Assembly (NCBI GenBank): GCA_933228675.1
Contig: OW121742.1
Coordinates: forward strand, 124,721,983 to 124,785,982
Origin: Stomorhina lunata
Taxonomy: Eukaryota; Arthropoda; Insecta; Diptera; Rhiniidae
DNA: 64,000 nt
Direction of reading: 5' to 3'
The notes beneath the pieces are model-generated. The model was not told the origin of the DNA. It saw only the letters and a program-made list of their open reading frames with translations, and did not search any database. Position 1 is the first letter of the stretch. Each line of letters opens with the position of its first letter. Shown here in pieces: positions 35,109-47,502 of the stretch. Position numbers and translations under genes: made by a program.

Positions 35109-35544
35109 GTTTATTGCTCCTAAGGAAGTCGGTATTGGGTTATAAGGAGTAAATAATATAACAATAGCAAGTAACAAGAACCAGAACACAACAAAAAATA
35201 TTTATCTAAAGTGAAAATAACAAAAACTGAAAAAAAAAACAATATTACAAAAAAATCATATAAACACCGCAAAAATCTGTGAAATCTAGAAAATATTCTT
35301 TAACTATAGAAAAAAAGGAAAACAAATAAAATAATAAAAATTGTATAAATGTGTAAAATACACAAACAGTTAAATCTACCGAATAAGTTAGAAGAAGAAA
35401 AAATATCATATATAAATTTAAGAAACCGAACTGGGACAGATTTTTATATAAAATTACAAAACAGACCCAGAAGTTTCCAGTTAAAAATTAAAAAAAACTC
35501 AAAGGACATAAGACACTTTTTGTATTACAAAGAGGTAGTACAAA
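35109..35544. other. Non-coding A-rich stretch
   Basis: A-rich, no feature seen. The 79-codon ORF at 35349-35588 runs into the following satellite and is not supported. Confidence 0.5.
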
Positions 35545-36895
35545 TAATTTACTATAGAAATAGGAATTTTTTGGAAAATTTCCTATAGCAATAGGAAATT
35601 TTTGAAAAATTTCTTCTAAAAGTAGGAAATTTTTGAAAAATTTCCTCTGAAAATAGGAAATTATTGAAAAATTTCCTCTAAAAATAGGAAATTTTTGAAA
35701 AATTTCCTCTAAAAATAGTAAATTTTTGAAAAATTTTCTTCTAAAAATAGGAAATTTTTGAAAAATTTCCTCTAAAAATACAAAATTTTTGAAAAATTTC
35801 CTCTAAAAATAGGAAATTTTAGAAAAAATTCCTCTAAAATAGGAAATTTTTGAAAAATTTCCTCTAAAAATAGAAAATTTTAGAAAAAATTCCTCTAAAA
35901 ATAGGAAATTTTTGAAAAATTTCCTCTAAAAATAGGAAATTTTTGAAAAATTTCCTCTAAAAATAGGAAATTTTTGAAAAATTTCCTATAAAAACAGTAA
36001 ATTTTTGAAAAATTTCCTATAAAAATAGTAAATTTTTGAAAAATTTCCAATAAAAATAGTAAATTTTTGAAAAATTTCCTATAAAAATAGTAAATTTTTG
36101 AAAAATTTCCTATAAAAATAGTAAATTTTTGAAAAATTTCCTATAAAAATAGGAAATTTTTGAAAAATTTTGTATAAAAATAGGAAATTTTTGAAAAGTT
36201 TCGTATAAAAATAGGAAATTTTTGAAAAATGTCCTTAAAAAAGAGGAAATTTTTGAAAATTTTCTTAAAAAAAAATAGGAAATTTTTGAAAAATTTCCTA
36301 TAGAAATAGGAAATTTTTGAAAAATTTCCTATAGAAATAGGAAATTTTTGAAAAATTTCCTATAAAAATAGGAAATTTTTGAAATATTTCCTATAAAAAT
36401 AGGAAATTTTTGAAAAATTTCCTCTAAAAATAGGAAATTTTTGAAAAATTTCCTCTAAAAATAGAGAATTTTTGAAAAATTTCCTCTAAAAATAGGAAAT
36501 TTGTGAAAAATTTCCTCTAAAAATAGGGAATTTTTGAAAAATTTCCTCTAAAAAAAGGAAATTTTTGAAAAATTTCCTATAAAAATAGGAAATTTTTGAA
36601 AAATTTCCTATAAAAATAGGAAATTTTTGAAAAATTTCCTATAAAAATAGGAAATTTTTGAAAAATTTCCTATAAAAATAGGAAATTTTTGAAAAATTTC
36701 CTATAAAAATAGGAAATTTTCAAAAAAATTCCTATAAAAATAGGAAATTTTCAAAAAATTTCTTATAAAAATAGGAAATTTTTGAAAAATTTCCTATAAA
36801 AGTATGAAATTTTTGAAAAATTTCCTATAAAAATAGGAAATGTTGGAAAAATTTCCCATAAAAATAGGAAATTTTTGAAAATTTCCTATAAAAAT
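35545..36895 (+). repeat. Family-A 31-bp array, forward, CCTCTAAAAATAGG variant
   Basis: About 43 units. Blocks at 35600-35970 and 36410-36560 share the linker variant CTCTAAAAATA, while the middle and the end carry the standard CTATAAAAATA; AGTAAA units cluster at 35990-36130. The block structure shows local spread of variants. Confidence 0.95.
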
Positions 36896-38899
36896 TGTTT
36901 ATCATTCCAAAAAATTTAGAGACTCTTCTTCTCTTGGAACTGTTGGGTAATTGCTGTGAAATGGAGTCCTATAGCTTTTTCACACTTTCTTTTATACAAT
37001 ACAAATTTGTGGTTATAAAAATTATGCAAAAAATATTGTTAAATTTTTTCGGTTCAATTCAATATTTGAGATAATAAATACTTCGGTTCCCTGACAAAAA
37101 AATTTGAAATACCCTACTTTAGGTTTTATAAATTTTAAGTTCAAAATGATCAATTTAAAAAGAAACATATTATGTTGATTATTTCTTCCTTATAAAGAGT
37201 ACTCTAATTTGACTAAGTTGAACTCAAATTTTAAAAATTTTTATGTATTTGGAATATTTTAAAAATAGTAGTAGAAAAAGTTTATAAATTCGTTGAAATT
37301 AGTCAATATAATGTAAATAATAAGTAAAAATACGTTTTTCTATGGGAACATGTAAAAGTAGTAAAATAAGTACTTATTTAAAAGTACTTATTCTTTGAAA
37401 TATTGATTATGTTTTTTAACATTATTAGATTGTTCAAATAACGGAAGTATTAATCTAAAATACAAGTTTCTGTAAAAATTTTAAAAGGTAGTAGAAATAC
37501 TACTTTTTCTAAAAATTACATTTTTCCCTAAATATCATGATATTGTTAAAATTAGCCAATATTTTTGCAGATAAATGAAAATGGTACTAAAAATGCTACT
37601 ATTTTTATAAAGTATTTTTTTTTCCAAAATCTATGAATTTGTAAAAGTTAATAAAGAAAATATGAAACAGAAATACTCTGTTATATGAATAAATAAAAGA
37701 GTAGTAAAAAAACTACTATTTTAAAAGGTACCTTAAAATTTTTTCTAATTTTATGGCAAAAACCCATCATTTTAGAACAATTATGCAAAATTTTTTAAAA
37801 ATTTATATTTTTTTTACCTTTTGTAGGGTATTTAAAACCAAACAAGCCACAATATGTCTCCTTTAGAAATTCCTTCCAAATCTATGCTAATGCCTTTATT
37901 ACAGAGACATTAACACACAAACAAAATATATTTAAGGTTTATTTAACAAAAAAATATCTGTCTCCATAATTTTCTCTTAATGTTTATTTTGTTGTTGACA
38001 TACTTTTGAAGTGTGTGAGAATAATAGACACATGTGTAAAAAATAAATTTTTTAAATGTATTAGTAAATGTCAAGGAGACAATATATTAAAATACAGCTT
38101 CATTCACACAAGAGGCATTTTAAGTAGAAGCAAAAAATTTTGCAAATTTTTGTTAAAGAAATTCTTAGAAAAGAAAAAATATAGAATACAGACTGATTAT
38201 GTCGTTAATGTAAATGGCTTTAAATACCCAGACAATACCGTGTCATGACATGATTTTAATATTAAGTCATTCAGCAGCAGTTTCGGTATCAGCAACAGCA
38301 ACAGCAGTAGCAGTAGCATCTTTATCATCAGTGTCATCATTGTCAGCAAAATCTTTCATTCATAATCAACTGAATATTTGTATGAGTTTCTGGGAAAATA
38401 ACAAAATGATGATAATGATTATCTTACGCTAGACTAAAGGGGGAAAGGGGCTAATAATATTTCAAATACTTAATCTTAATATTAATCTTTGGGCTTTGTC
38501 TTTCATTAATTTAAGAAATAACCTTCTTAATCTTTTTGAACCAAAAAGAAAAATGAAAAATCATAAGAAATTGCTTGAAATTTCTAGGAATTCTTAGAAA
38601 TTCCTTGATTTCCTTAGCAATTTTCTTTAATTATTTCATTAAAATTTTACAATGTTTTTCTCGTTTTGTTTTTCTGGAAAATTGTTTTCATTTTAAGATA
38701 TTTTTACAATCTTATTTTCTTTCATTTTATGCCATTTAAATTCCTTTTAATTCCATTTTTATAAATTAATAAGGATATTTACGACTTAAAATTTCAAGTG
38801 TTGGTTAAGTATTAGGTTTTTTCTTTGACGTTTAAGGATTTAAATTATATTTAAGGACATTTTTTTAACATCTAAATAAATACAATTGACTTCGTAGAA
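36896..38899. other. Non-coding stretch with degenerate hairpin repeats and a trinucleotide patch
   Basis: Between 37250 and 37740, about five loosely spaced copies of an AGTAGTAGAAATACTACT-like inverted motif occur, each near a TTAGTCAATAT/TTAGCCAATAT element. At 38268-38345 is a TCA/GCA-rich patch (poly Ser/Ala/Thr in one frame). No gene is supported. Confidence 0.5.
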
Positions 38900-40685
38900 A
38901 AAATTTTGAAACATTATTTAAAAATTTCCTATAAAAGTAAGAAAATATGAAGTTTTTGTAAAATTTTCTATAAAATAAGAAATTTTTAAAAAATTTCTTA
39001 TAGAAATAGGAAATTTATTAAAAATATAAAAATATAACAAAAAGAGTAAATTTTTGAAAAATTTCCGATAAAAAGAGTAAATTTTTGAAAAGTTTCCAAT
39101 AAATTAGAAAATTTTTAAAAATTTTCCTATAAAAATTTTTGCAAAATTTCTTATAAAATTAGTAATAAAAATACGAAATTTTTGAAAAATTTCCTATAAA
39201 AATAGAAAATTTTTGAAAAATTTCCTATAAAAATAGGAAATTTTGGAAAAATTTCCTATAAAAATAGGAAATTTTTGAAAAATTTCCTATAAAAATAGGA
39301 AATTTTTAAAAAATTTCCTATAAAAATAGGAAATTTTTGAAAAATTTCCTATAAAAATAGGAAATTTTTGAAAAATTTCCTATAAAAATAGGAAATTTTT
39401 GAAAAATTTCCTATAAAAATAGGAAATTTTGGAAAAATTTCCTATAAAAATAGGAAATTTTTGAAAAATTTCCTATAAAAATAGGAAATTTTTGAAAAAT
39501 TTCCTATAAAAATAGGAAATTTTTGAAAAATTTCCTATAAAAATTTTTTAAAATTTTCCTATAAAAAGAGGATATTTTTGAAAAATTTCCTATAAAAAGA
39601 GGAAATTTTTGAAAAATTTCCTATAAAAAGAGGAAATTTTTGAAAAATTTCCTATAAAAAAATAGGAAATTTTTGAAAAATTTCCTATAAAAAAATAGGA
39701 AATTTTTGAAAAATTTCCTATAAAAAAATAGGAAATTTTTGAAAAATTTCCTATAAAAAATAGGAAATTTTTGAAAAATTTCTTATAAAAAAATAGGAAA
39801 ATTTGAAAAATTTCCTATAAAAAATTAGGGAATTTTTGAAAAATTTCCTATAAAAAATAGGAAATTTTTGAAAAATTTCCTATAAAAAAATAGGAAATTT
39901 TTGAAAAATTTCCTATAAAAAATAGGAAATTTTTGAAAAATTTCCTATAAAAAAATAGGAAATTTTTGAAAAATTTCCTATAAAAAAATAGGAAATTTTT
40001 GAAAAATTTCCTATAAAAAAATAGGAAATTTTTGAAAAATTTCCTATAAAAAATAGGAAATTTTTGAAAAATTTCCTATAAAAAAATAGGAAATTTTTGA
40101 AGAATTTCCTATAAAAAATAGAAAATTTTTGAAAAATTTCGTATAAAAATAGGAAATTATTGAAAAAATTCCTATAAAAATAGTAAATATTTGAAAAATT
40201 TCCTATAAAAATAGGAATTTTAAAAAAACTTCCTATAAAAATGGAAAATTTTTTTAAAATTTCCTATAAAAATAGGAAATTTTTGAAAAAATTCCTATGA
40301 AAATAGGAAATTTTTGAAAAATTTCCTATAAAAAGAGGAAATTTTTGAAAAATTTCCTATAAAAAGATGAAATCTTCCAAAAATTTCCTTAAAAAATAAC
40401 AAATTTTTTAAAATGTTTCTACAAAAATAAAAAATTTCTTATAAAAATAAGAAATTTTTGAAATTTTCTATTAAAATAAGAAATTTTTGAAAAATTTCCT
40501 ATAAAAAGAAGAAATTTTTAAAAAATTTCTTTTGAAAACAGGGAATTACTAAAAAATTTTCTAAAAACATTTCATATTTTAATAAAGAAATTTTAAAAAT
40601 TTCTTATTTTTATAAAAAATGTTTGCGAATTTTTTATTTTTATTAAAACTTTTTACAAATTTCTTATAAAATAAGAAATTTTAAA
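38900..40685 (+). repeat. Family-A 31-bp array, forward, with length-variant units
   Basis: Standard 31-bp units at 39170-39540 give way to units with two extra A residues in the linker (CTATAAAAAAATAGG) at 39655-40110. The longer form has spread locally while a few neighbours keep one extra A. The right end (40560-40640) has reverse-oriented degenerate units. Confidence 0.95.
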
Positions 40686-43080
40686 TTTAAAAAAAAAAAT
40701 TAGCTATAAAACATAATTACTATGCATTTCGAGGCTGAATCCGAAGATTTAAACAATATTTTGATATTTTTTCTAAGATCCGGAAATTTGGTTCAGTCGT
40801 ACCCTAAAGTATGCAACGGATTTTATTGATTTATAAAAGTGCTTTTACTTTATTGCTAAGTTTCTGTATATTTACTAGTTTTTAATGGCCAACAACAGAT
40901 GGCGCTTTCGATGGATTTTTTAAAAATTCGGTTCCATTATAGGTAATACTTCTGTTTTTTAATATATGTAACAATTTCACTATTTTTTTTATAAATTTTC
41001 CTAAATTTGCTTTTCTATCTTCATTAAAAGGTTTTTGCCATTTTTCGATCAAAATGGAACATTTCTACTACTATTTTTAATCTGCTTAATCTTAAGCTTC
41101 TTAGTTAACAAGATTCTTATACAAAACTCCCCTATGTAAAATTTTTTGAAATAACTTTTAAAAATTTTTGTTTTTTCTCCTCAAAAAACAATATCTAAAA
41201 CTTATCATTATTTTTCCATTACTTCCTTTTACGTGTTTTTTCTTTCGTGTTGCTTCCTTTCTTGCCTTAATCCCCCCCAGAGCAAATTTCAAAATTTCTT
41301 GTGTTTGCTAAATATTTGGAACATTAAGATTTTAGTACATAACTAAATCAAAATGAAATGATTTAATACCCCAACGAACATAAAGAAAATAACAACATGT
41401 TTTAATTCTTTTAATATAATAGAATGTTTTAAATGAATATTAAGATTGTTTTATAATGCTACTCCTGAGAGTAAACGAAAAATGTAAGTCCATTTCTTAA
41501 ATTTTATAAAGAAACATCATTATATTCTACTGCCTGTCTTTCCTTTCTTCCTTCGTTATGGCCGTCCGTCCTTCTGTTTATTTATAACTACCAGGTAATT
41601 TATTATAAATTTGGGAATTATTAAAATGCTCTCAAAATTTTCTACTAAATTATAAGACAGGAATTAGATATACAATGGCTGTAAAGTGTTTAAAAAGATT
41701 TTAAGATTTTCCTTTGAGGGGTATTAAAGGAAAGGGAGGGTAGGAAATTTAATGGAATCCTTAAGAAATCCTATTAAAGAATTTAATATAATTAAATTTG
41801 TTGCTAAGAAGTTTTGCTAAAATTTTTAGGATTTTTTTTATCAGCAAGCTTTAATTTAAGAGCTTTATTTGGTTATATATGATTAATATTAATTTGAAAT
41901 GAATGTTTTAATATTAATCATATGTTTAATGGTCAAATCTTTACTTTTCTTTGATATTTTTTGTTTATTTTTTCCTATTAAACTAATGGTTTTTATTCCT
42001 TTTGATTAAACTCAAATTCTTTCATTCTGTCAATTCTTTGAATAAAAAGAAAATTAGATTTCTTATCAAAATGTTACAAATTCAAACAAAGAAATGGAAA
42101 CCTTCAACTCCTGAAGGATAATATCACATTTTAAGAAATCTACTAACTTTCTTTTATTTTTGGGGGTAGATAATACACAAAAGAATTTGAGTCTCAGCTA
42201 TTTATTTATAAGATTAAACAAATTATGATTGTCATTAATCTAAACTAAAGCTAATACAGTCAAAAAGCTAAGAACTCCAAGCAAAAGTTTTTTTCTTAGA
42301 ACTCCGACAAAAAGCCATAACTCATTTTCTTGGAAAATTTCATATCTTTTGTAAGTCTTGCTCTAAATTGACTTGAATTATTGGTTATACAATTGGAAAA
42401 GTTTTCTTTCTGTCTTTCTTACCAAAATAACCATAACTTAATAAATTTTTCATTTTTTCCTCAAACTTTTTTTCCCAAAAAAACGAAAAACTTAATAAAA
42501 CACATTAATAACCAACAGCATCCCTGATAGCAAAATTTTTAATAATAAAAAATCCTCAATGAGTAACAACTCAAAGAATAAATAAAATTACCACAAAAGC
42601 TAAACAAATGCTAGAGATTTTTTTTGAAAAAACAAAAATCTAAAAAAGTATAAAAGAAAGTGACCACTTTAGCTGTCAAAATGAATTTATTACATTGACC
42701 CCTCAAAAAAAAAAAAAAAAATAGAAATGAAAACTCTCCCTAAAAGCCCAAAACAAACTAACAGCAGTTAGATTATTTTTAAACCAAAATATTCACTAAA
42801 TAAACTAAAATTGTTTGGTTTATAAATAACCATAAAAGAGAAAAAGAGTGTATGTGTATTAGTAAATGTCCTTTTTTCATAAAGCAAAAGAGTGAGTAAG
42901 CGTTAACTTAATATTTATGGTCCATAAAGGCTTAAATAATTTATGAATCAAAACAAATATTAAGAGGACAAAACAACAGTAAACGATATATCGACCTAAA
43001 AAAATACCCACAGTTGGATAAATCACAAGAATAAAAAATTAAAACACCTCAAACTCAGTTAACGAGCCACTGAATAAATC
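40686..43080. other. Non-coding stretch; one perfect 16-bp hairpin
   Basis: AT-rich DNA without exons. A perfect inverted repeat ATATGATTAATATTAA (41877-41892) and its complement (41908-41923) has a 15-nt loop. A stretch near 40720-40930 is less AT-rich and includes ACAACAGATGGCGCT, a wording common in dispersed fly repeats. Confidence 0.5.
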
Positions 43081-43397
43081 TGGTTCATACCGCATTCGAT
43101 ATCGATCGAAAACTCAGACTTTTAAGCAAATATTGTGAAGTATACTTCAAGGATGTTCTAAGTTACTTCGATGCAAAAAGTTTATTGAAATTTATTATCC
43201 ATTTTGATTCGGTTTTTAAAATATATAGTTCAATTAAAACTCTTTTACTATTGTTCATCTTTTGGCAAATAGCTTCAAAAAAATAAAGTAAACTGTGCAT
43301 CTTTTAAATAATTTTGATTATCCTTAAAGTATGCTATACAAATGTTTTGAAAATATCAAATATTTCGATCGATATCGAATGCCATAATTTGGCCCAG
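43081..43397 (-). mobile_element. ~317-bp MITE, copy 1
   Basis: The ends are inverted: CGCATTCGATATCGATCGAA at 43091-43110 is mirrored by TTTCGATCGATATCGAATG at 43364-43382. Outside the core, the partial inverted repeat continues (AACCTGGGCCAAATTATG on one side; the other side is eroded). The interior (e.g. AAAGATGCACAGTTTAC, GTATACTTCA) matches two copies at 60283-60950, in opposite orientation. No ORF. The right end touches the 11-bp array directly. Confidence 0.85.
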
Positions 43398-44343
43398 GTT
43401 CTAATCTAGTTCTGTTCTAGTTCTGTTCTAGTTCTGTTCTAGTTCTGTTCTAGTTCTGTTCTAGTTCTGTTCTAGTTCTGTTCTAGTTCTGTTCTAGTTC
43501 TGTTCTAGTTCTGTTCTAGTTCTGTTCTAGTTCTGTTCTAGTTCTGTTCTAGTTCTGTTCTAGTTCTGTTCTAGTTCTGTTCTAGTTCTGTTCTAGTTCT
43601 GTTCTAGTTCTGTTCTAGTTCTGTTCTAGTTCTGTTCTAGTTCTGTTCTAGTTCTGTTCTAGTTCTGTTCTAGTTCTGTTCTAGTTCTGTTCTAGTTCTG
43701 TTCTAGTTCTGTTCTAGTTCTGTTCTAGTTCTGTTCTAGTTCTGTTCTAGTTCTGTTCTAGTTCTGTTCTAGTTCTGTTCTAGTTCTGTTCTAGTTCTGT
43801 TCTAGTTCTGTTCTAGTTCTGTTCTAGTTCTGTTCTAGTTCTGTTCTAGTTCTGTTCTAGTTCTGTTCTAGTTCTGTTATAGTTCTGTTCTAGTTCTGTT
43901 CTAGTTCTGTTCTAGTTCTGTTCTAGTTCTGTTCTAGTTCTGTTCTAGTTCTGTTCTAGTTCTGTTCTAGTTCTGTTCTAGTTCTGTTCTAGTTCTGTTC
44001 TAGTTCTGTTCTAGTTCTGTTCTAGTTCTGTTCTAGTTCTGTTCTAGTTCTGTTCTAGTTCTGTTCTAGTTCTGTTCTAGTTCTGTTCTAGTTCTGTTCT
44101 AGTTCTGTTCTAGTTCTGTTATAGTTCTGTTCTAGTTCTGTTCTAGTTCTGTTCTAGTTCTGTTCTAGTTCTGTTCTAGTTCTGTTCTAGTTCTGTTCTG
44201 TTCTAGTTCTGTTCTAGTTCTGTTCTAGTTCTGTTCTAGTTCTGTTCTAGTTCTGTTCTAGTTCTGTTCTAGTTCTGTTCTAGTTCTGTTCTAGTTCTAT
44301 TCTAGTTCTGTTCTAGTTCTGTTCCAGTTCTGCTCTAGTTCTT
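43398..44343 (-). repeat. 11-bp minisatellite GTTCTAGTTCT, left arm
   Basis: About 86 units. The rare variant GTTATAG occurs at 43879 and 44121, 242 bp (22 units) apart, indicating a duplicated block. A short unit (CTGTTCTGTTCTAG) lies near 44195. It is the reverse complement of the array at 45411-46380. Confidence 0.97.
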
Positions 44344-45410
44344 TTACATTTTGTATCGTTTAATACTTCACTCCTCCTAGCCCCGTTTACCTAGTCTTAG
44401 GTGTCTTCAAACTATTTCTACCTTACTTTGGCCTTAGGTTCGTGATTAATTCCCTTTAGATAAAAATATCTAAACTACAATAAATGTCTCTGGTGTCTTC
44501 ATAAAAAATATGTGAAAATGTCTTAAAAAAAAAAACATGTATTTATTGAACATTATTGTAATGTAAAATATGAAACTCTTTTTTATTTAAAAGGACGAAA
44601 ACGCATGGACCTTAAAATCTAAATTTTGAATGTTTTTAAAAGATTTTTGTTGGTTTAATTTACAGAATTGTAATATTTTGTTATGTTTTAATTTGTTTAT
44701 TGTTATATATTTGAATTTTGTATTTAATCATCGTTAGTTTAGAAAATGAATCCCTTCCCTTAACAAAAACAAACAGAAAAATTGTAAAAAAAAATTTCTA
44801 GTTTAGTAATTCAAGTTTAATGTAAATATATCTCTATAGTATAAAATTTGTAATTATTATATATATTATATAAAATAAAAGTAATATATAAATATAAAAC
44901 AACTAACTTAAGCTAAAAAAAAAAACATAAAATAAAAAACCATATTAACCCCTTATATTTTGTTTTAGTTAAAAAATATATAAAAAACAAATAAAAAAAA
45001 TATAAAATTAAAAAATAAGTACACTTAGTTAAAACAGAATTAATAATAACACTTAAAGTATAAATAATAAAAAAACTTAGTAAATTGTACAAAAAAATCC
45101 AATAAAAAATCAAATAAAAATGTAATAAAAATTTATTATAAAGTAGTTGTTATTTTGGCTAGTGCAATTAAAAATGGTAGTTTTGTTTTATTACAGGTAA
45201 TATTATTTAATTTAATGGTTATTTTTACGATTATTTGCTTTAGAAAATAATCAACTCTTTTCGCTTTTAAATGGACGCCTAAAAGTATGCTCTTAATATG
45301 TTCATGCGAGAAATAGACGGAATCAAACAAGCGGATTAAATGAATAGACTAAAATTGTAATTAAAATTTGTAAATTATTTAATTGCATTGGTGTAAAAAT
45401 GATTGATTTA
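44344..45410. other. Spacer between inverted 11-bp arrays
   Basis: About 1.07 kb of very AT-rich DNA with long A runs. Two minus-strand ORFs (64 and 66 codons) are Phe/Tyr/Leu-rich products of AT-richness. No transposase or terminal repeats are seen. Confidence 0.6.
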
Positions 45411-46380
45411 ACTAGAATAAAACCAGAACAGAACTAGGGCAAAATTGGACCAGAACTAGAACAGAACTAGAACAGAACTAGAACAGAACTAGAACAGAAC
45501 TAGAACAGAACTAGAAAAGAACTAGAACAGAACTAGAACAGAACTAGAACAGAACTAGAACAGAACTAGAACAGAACTAGAACAGAACTAGAACAGAACT
45601 AGAACAGAACTAGAACAGAACTAGAACAGAACTAGAACAGAACTAGAACAGAACTAGAACAGAACTAGAACAGAACTAGAACAGAACTAGAACAGAACTA
45701 GAACAGAACTAGAACAGAACTAGAACAGAACTAGAACAGAACTAGAACAGAACTAGAACAGAACTAGAACAGAACTAGAACAGAACTAGAACAGAACTAG
45801 AACAGAACTAGAACAGAACTAGAACAGAACTAGAACAGAACTAGAACAGAACTAGAACAGAACTAGAACAGAACTAGAACAGAACTAGAACAGAACTAGA
45901 ACAGAACTAGAACAGAACTAGAACAGAACTAGAACAGAACTAGAACAGAACTAGAACAGAACTAGAACAGAACTAGAACAGAACTAGAACAGAACTAGAA
46001 CAGAACTAGAACAGAACTAGAACAGAACTAGAACAGAACTAGAACAGAACTAGAACAGAACTAGAACAGAACTAGAACAGAACTAGAACAGAACTAGAAC
46101 AGAACTAGAACAGAACTAGAACAGAACTAGAACAGAACTAGAACAGAACTAGAACAGAACTAGAACAGAACTAGAACAGAACTAGAACAGAACTAGAACA
46201 GAACTAGAACAGAACTAGAACAGAACTAGAACAGAACTAGAACAGAACTAGAACAGAACTAGAACAGAACTAGAACAGAACTAGAACAGAACTAGAACAG
46301 AACTAGAACAGAACTAGAACAGAACTAGAACAGAACTAGAACAGAACTAGAACAGAACTAGAACAGAACTAGAACAGAAT
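45411..46380 (+). repeat. 11-bp minisatellite AACAGAACTAG, right arm
   Basis: About 87 units, almost invariant except for the first few and one AAAAGAACTAG near 45513. With the array at 43398 it forms arms of about 0.95 kb each around a 1.07-kb loop. Confidence 0.97.
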
Positions 46381-46405
46381 CCAAAATACAAGCAAGAACA
46401 GAACT

Positions 46406-46560
46406 AGCAGTTTTAGTCATAGTATAAGGATTACTTAGCAGTTTAAGGATGATTCTACAGTTTTACGATGGCTCATCAATTTAATGATGACTGTGCAGTT
46501 CTAAGATTATATGTTCATTTTACGATGATTTAGCAGTAAAAGGATGACTCATCAAATAAA
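46406..46560 (-). repeat. ~20-bp degenerate repeat, left copy
   Basis: Units of the kind AGCAGTTTTAGGATGACTC, seen as GCAGTTTAAGGATGATTC, ACAGTTTTACGATGGCTC and GCAGTAAAAGGATGACTC. It matches the array at 53933-54151 in reverse complement. Confidence 0.7.
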
Positions 46561-46570
46561 CTTTGTCTTT

Positions 46571-47502
46571 GGCAATTATCATCTATTCTATAGACAAATT
46601 TGCCTATTGTCATCTTTTCTATAGAAAAGTCTTCCTATCGTCATTTATTCTATAGAAAAATTGGCCTATCGTCATTTTTACTATAGAAAACTCTTCCTAT
46701 GGTAATTTTTTGCTATAGTCATTTTTTCTATAGAAAACTTTTCCTATGTCAATTTTTTCTATAAGAAACATTGCCTATCGTCATTTTTTCTATAGAAAAT
46801 TTTTCCTTTCTTCATTTTTTCTATAGAAAACTTTGCCTATCGTCATTTTTTCTATAGAAAGCTTTGCCTATCGTCATTTTTTCTATAGAAAACTTTACCT
46901 ATCGTTATTTTTTCTATAGAAAACTTTGCCTGTCGTCATTTTTTCTACAGAAAAAATAGCCTATCGTCATTTTATCTATAGAAAAATTGGCCTATTGTCA
47001 TTTTTGCTTTAGAAAAGTTAGCCTGTTGTCATTTTTTCTTCATTTTTTCTATAGAAAACTTTGCCTATCGTCATTTTTTCTATAGAAAGCTTTGCCTATC
47101 GTCATTTTTTCTACAGAAAACTTTACCTATCTTCATTTTTTCTATAGAAAACTTGGCCTATCGTCATTTTTTTATATACAAAATTTGGCCAATTGTCATT
47201 TTTTCAATAGAAAAGTTGGCCTATCGTCATTTTTTTCTATACAAAACTTGGCCGATCGTCATTTTTTCTATAGAAAATTTGGCCTATCGTCATTTTTTCT
47301 ATAGAAAACTTGGCATATTGTAATTTTTTCTGTGGAAAACTTGACTTATGGTCATTTTTTCTATAGAGAACTTGGCCTATCGTCATTTTTTTCTGTAGAA
47401 AGCTTGACCTATCGTCATTTATTCTATAGAAAACTTGGGTATTGTCATTTTTGCTATAGAAAAACTGGCCTGTCGTCATCTTTTCTATAGAAAACATTGC
47501 TT
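46571..47502 (-). repeat. Family-B 31-bp satellite, reverse, array 1
   Basis: Units read TTGCCTATCGTCATTTTTTC then TATAGAAAAC, about 30 copies, diverged. The core TTTTTCTATAGAAAAA is a 16-bp palindrome. ORFs on both strands are Phe-rich repeat artefacts. Confidence 0.92.

Noticed and set aside
38268..38432. Ser/Ala/Thr-rich ORF and its Asp/Ala-rich reverse frame
   Set aside because: A TCA/GCA trinucleotide patch, common in fly non-coding DNA, is enough to explain it.
44913..45330. Two minus-strand ORFs in the 11-bp array loop
   Set aside because: Phe/Tyr/Leu/Ile content follows from A/T runs; no transposase motif.
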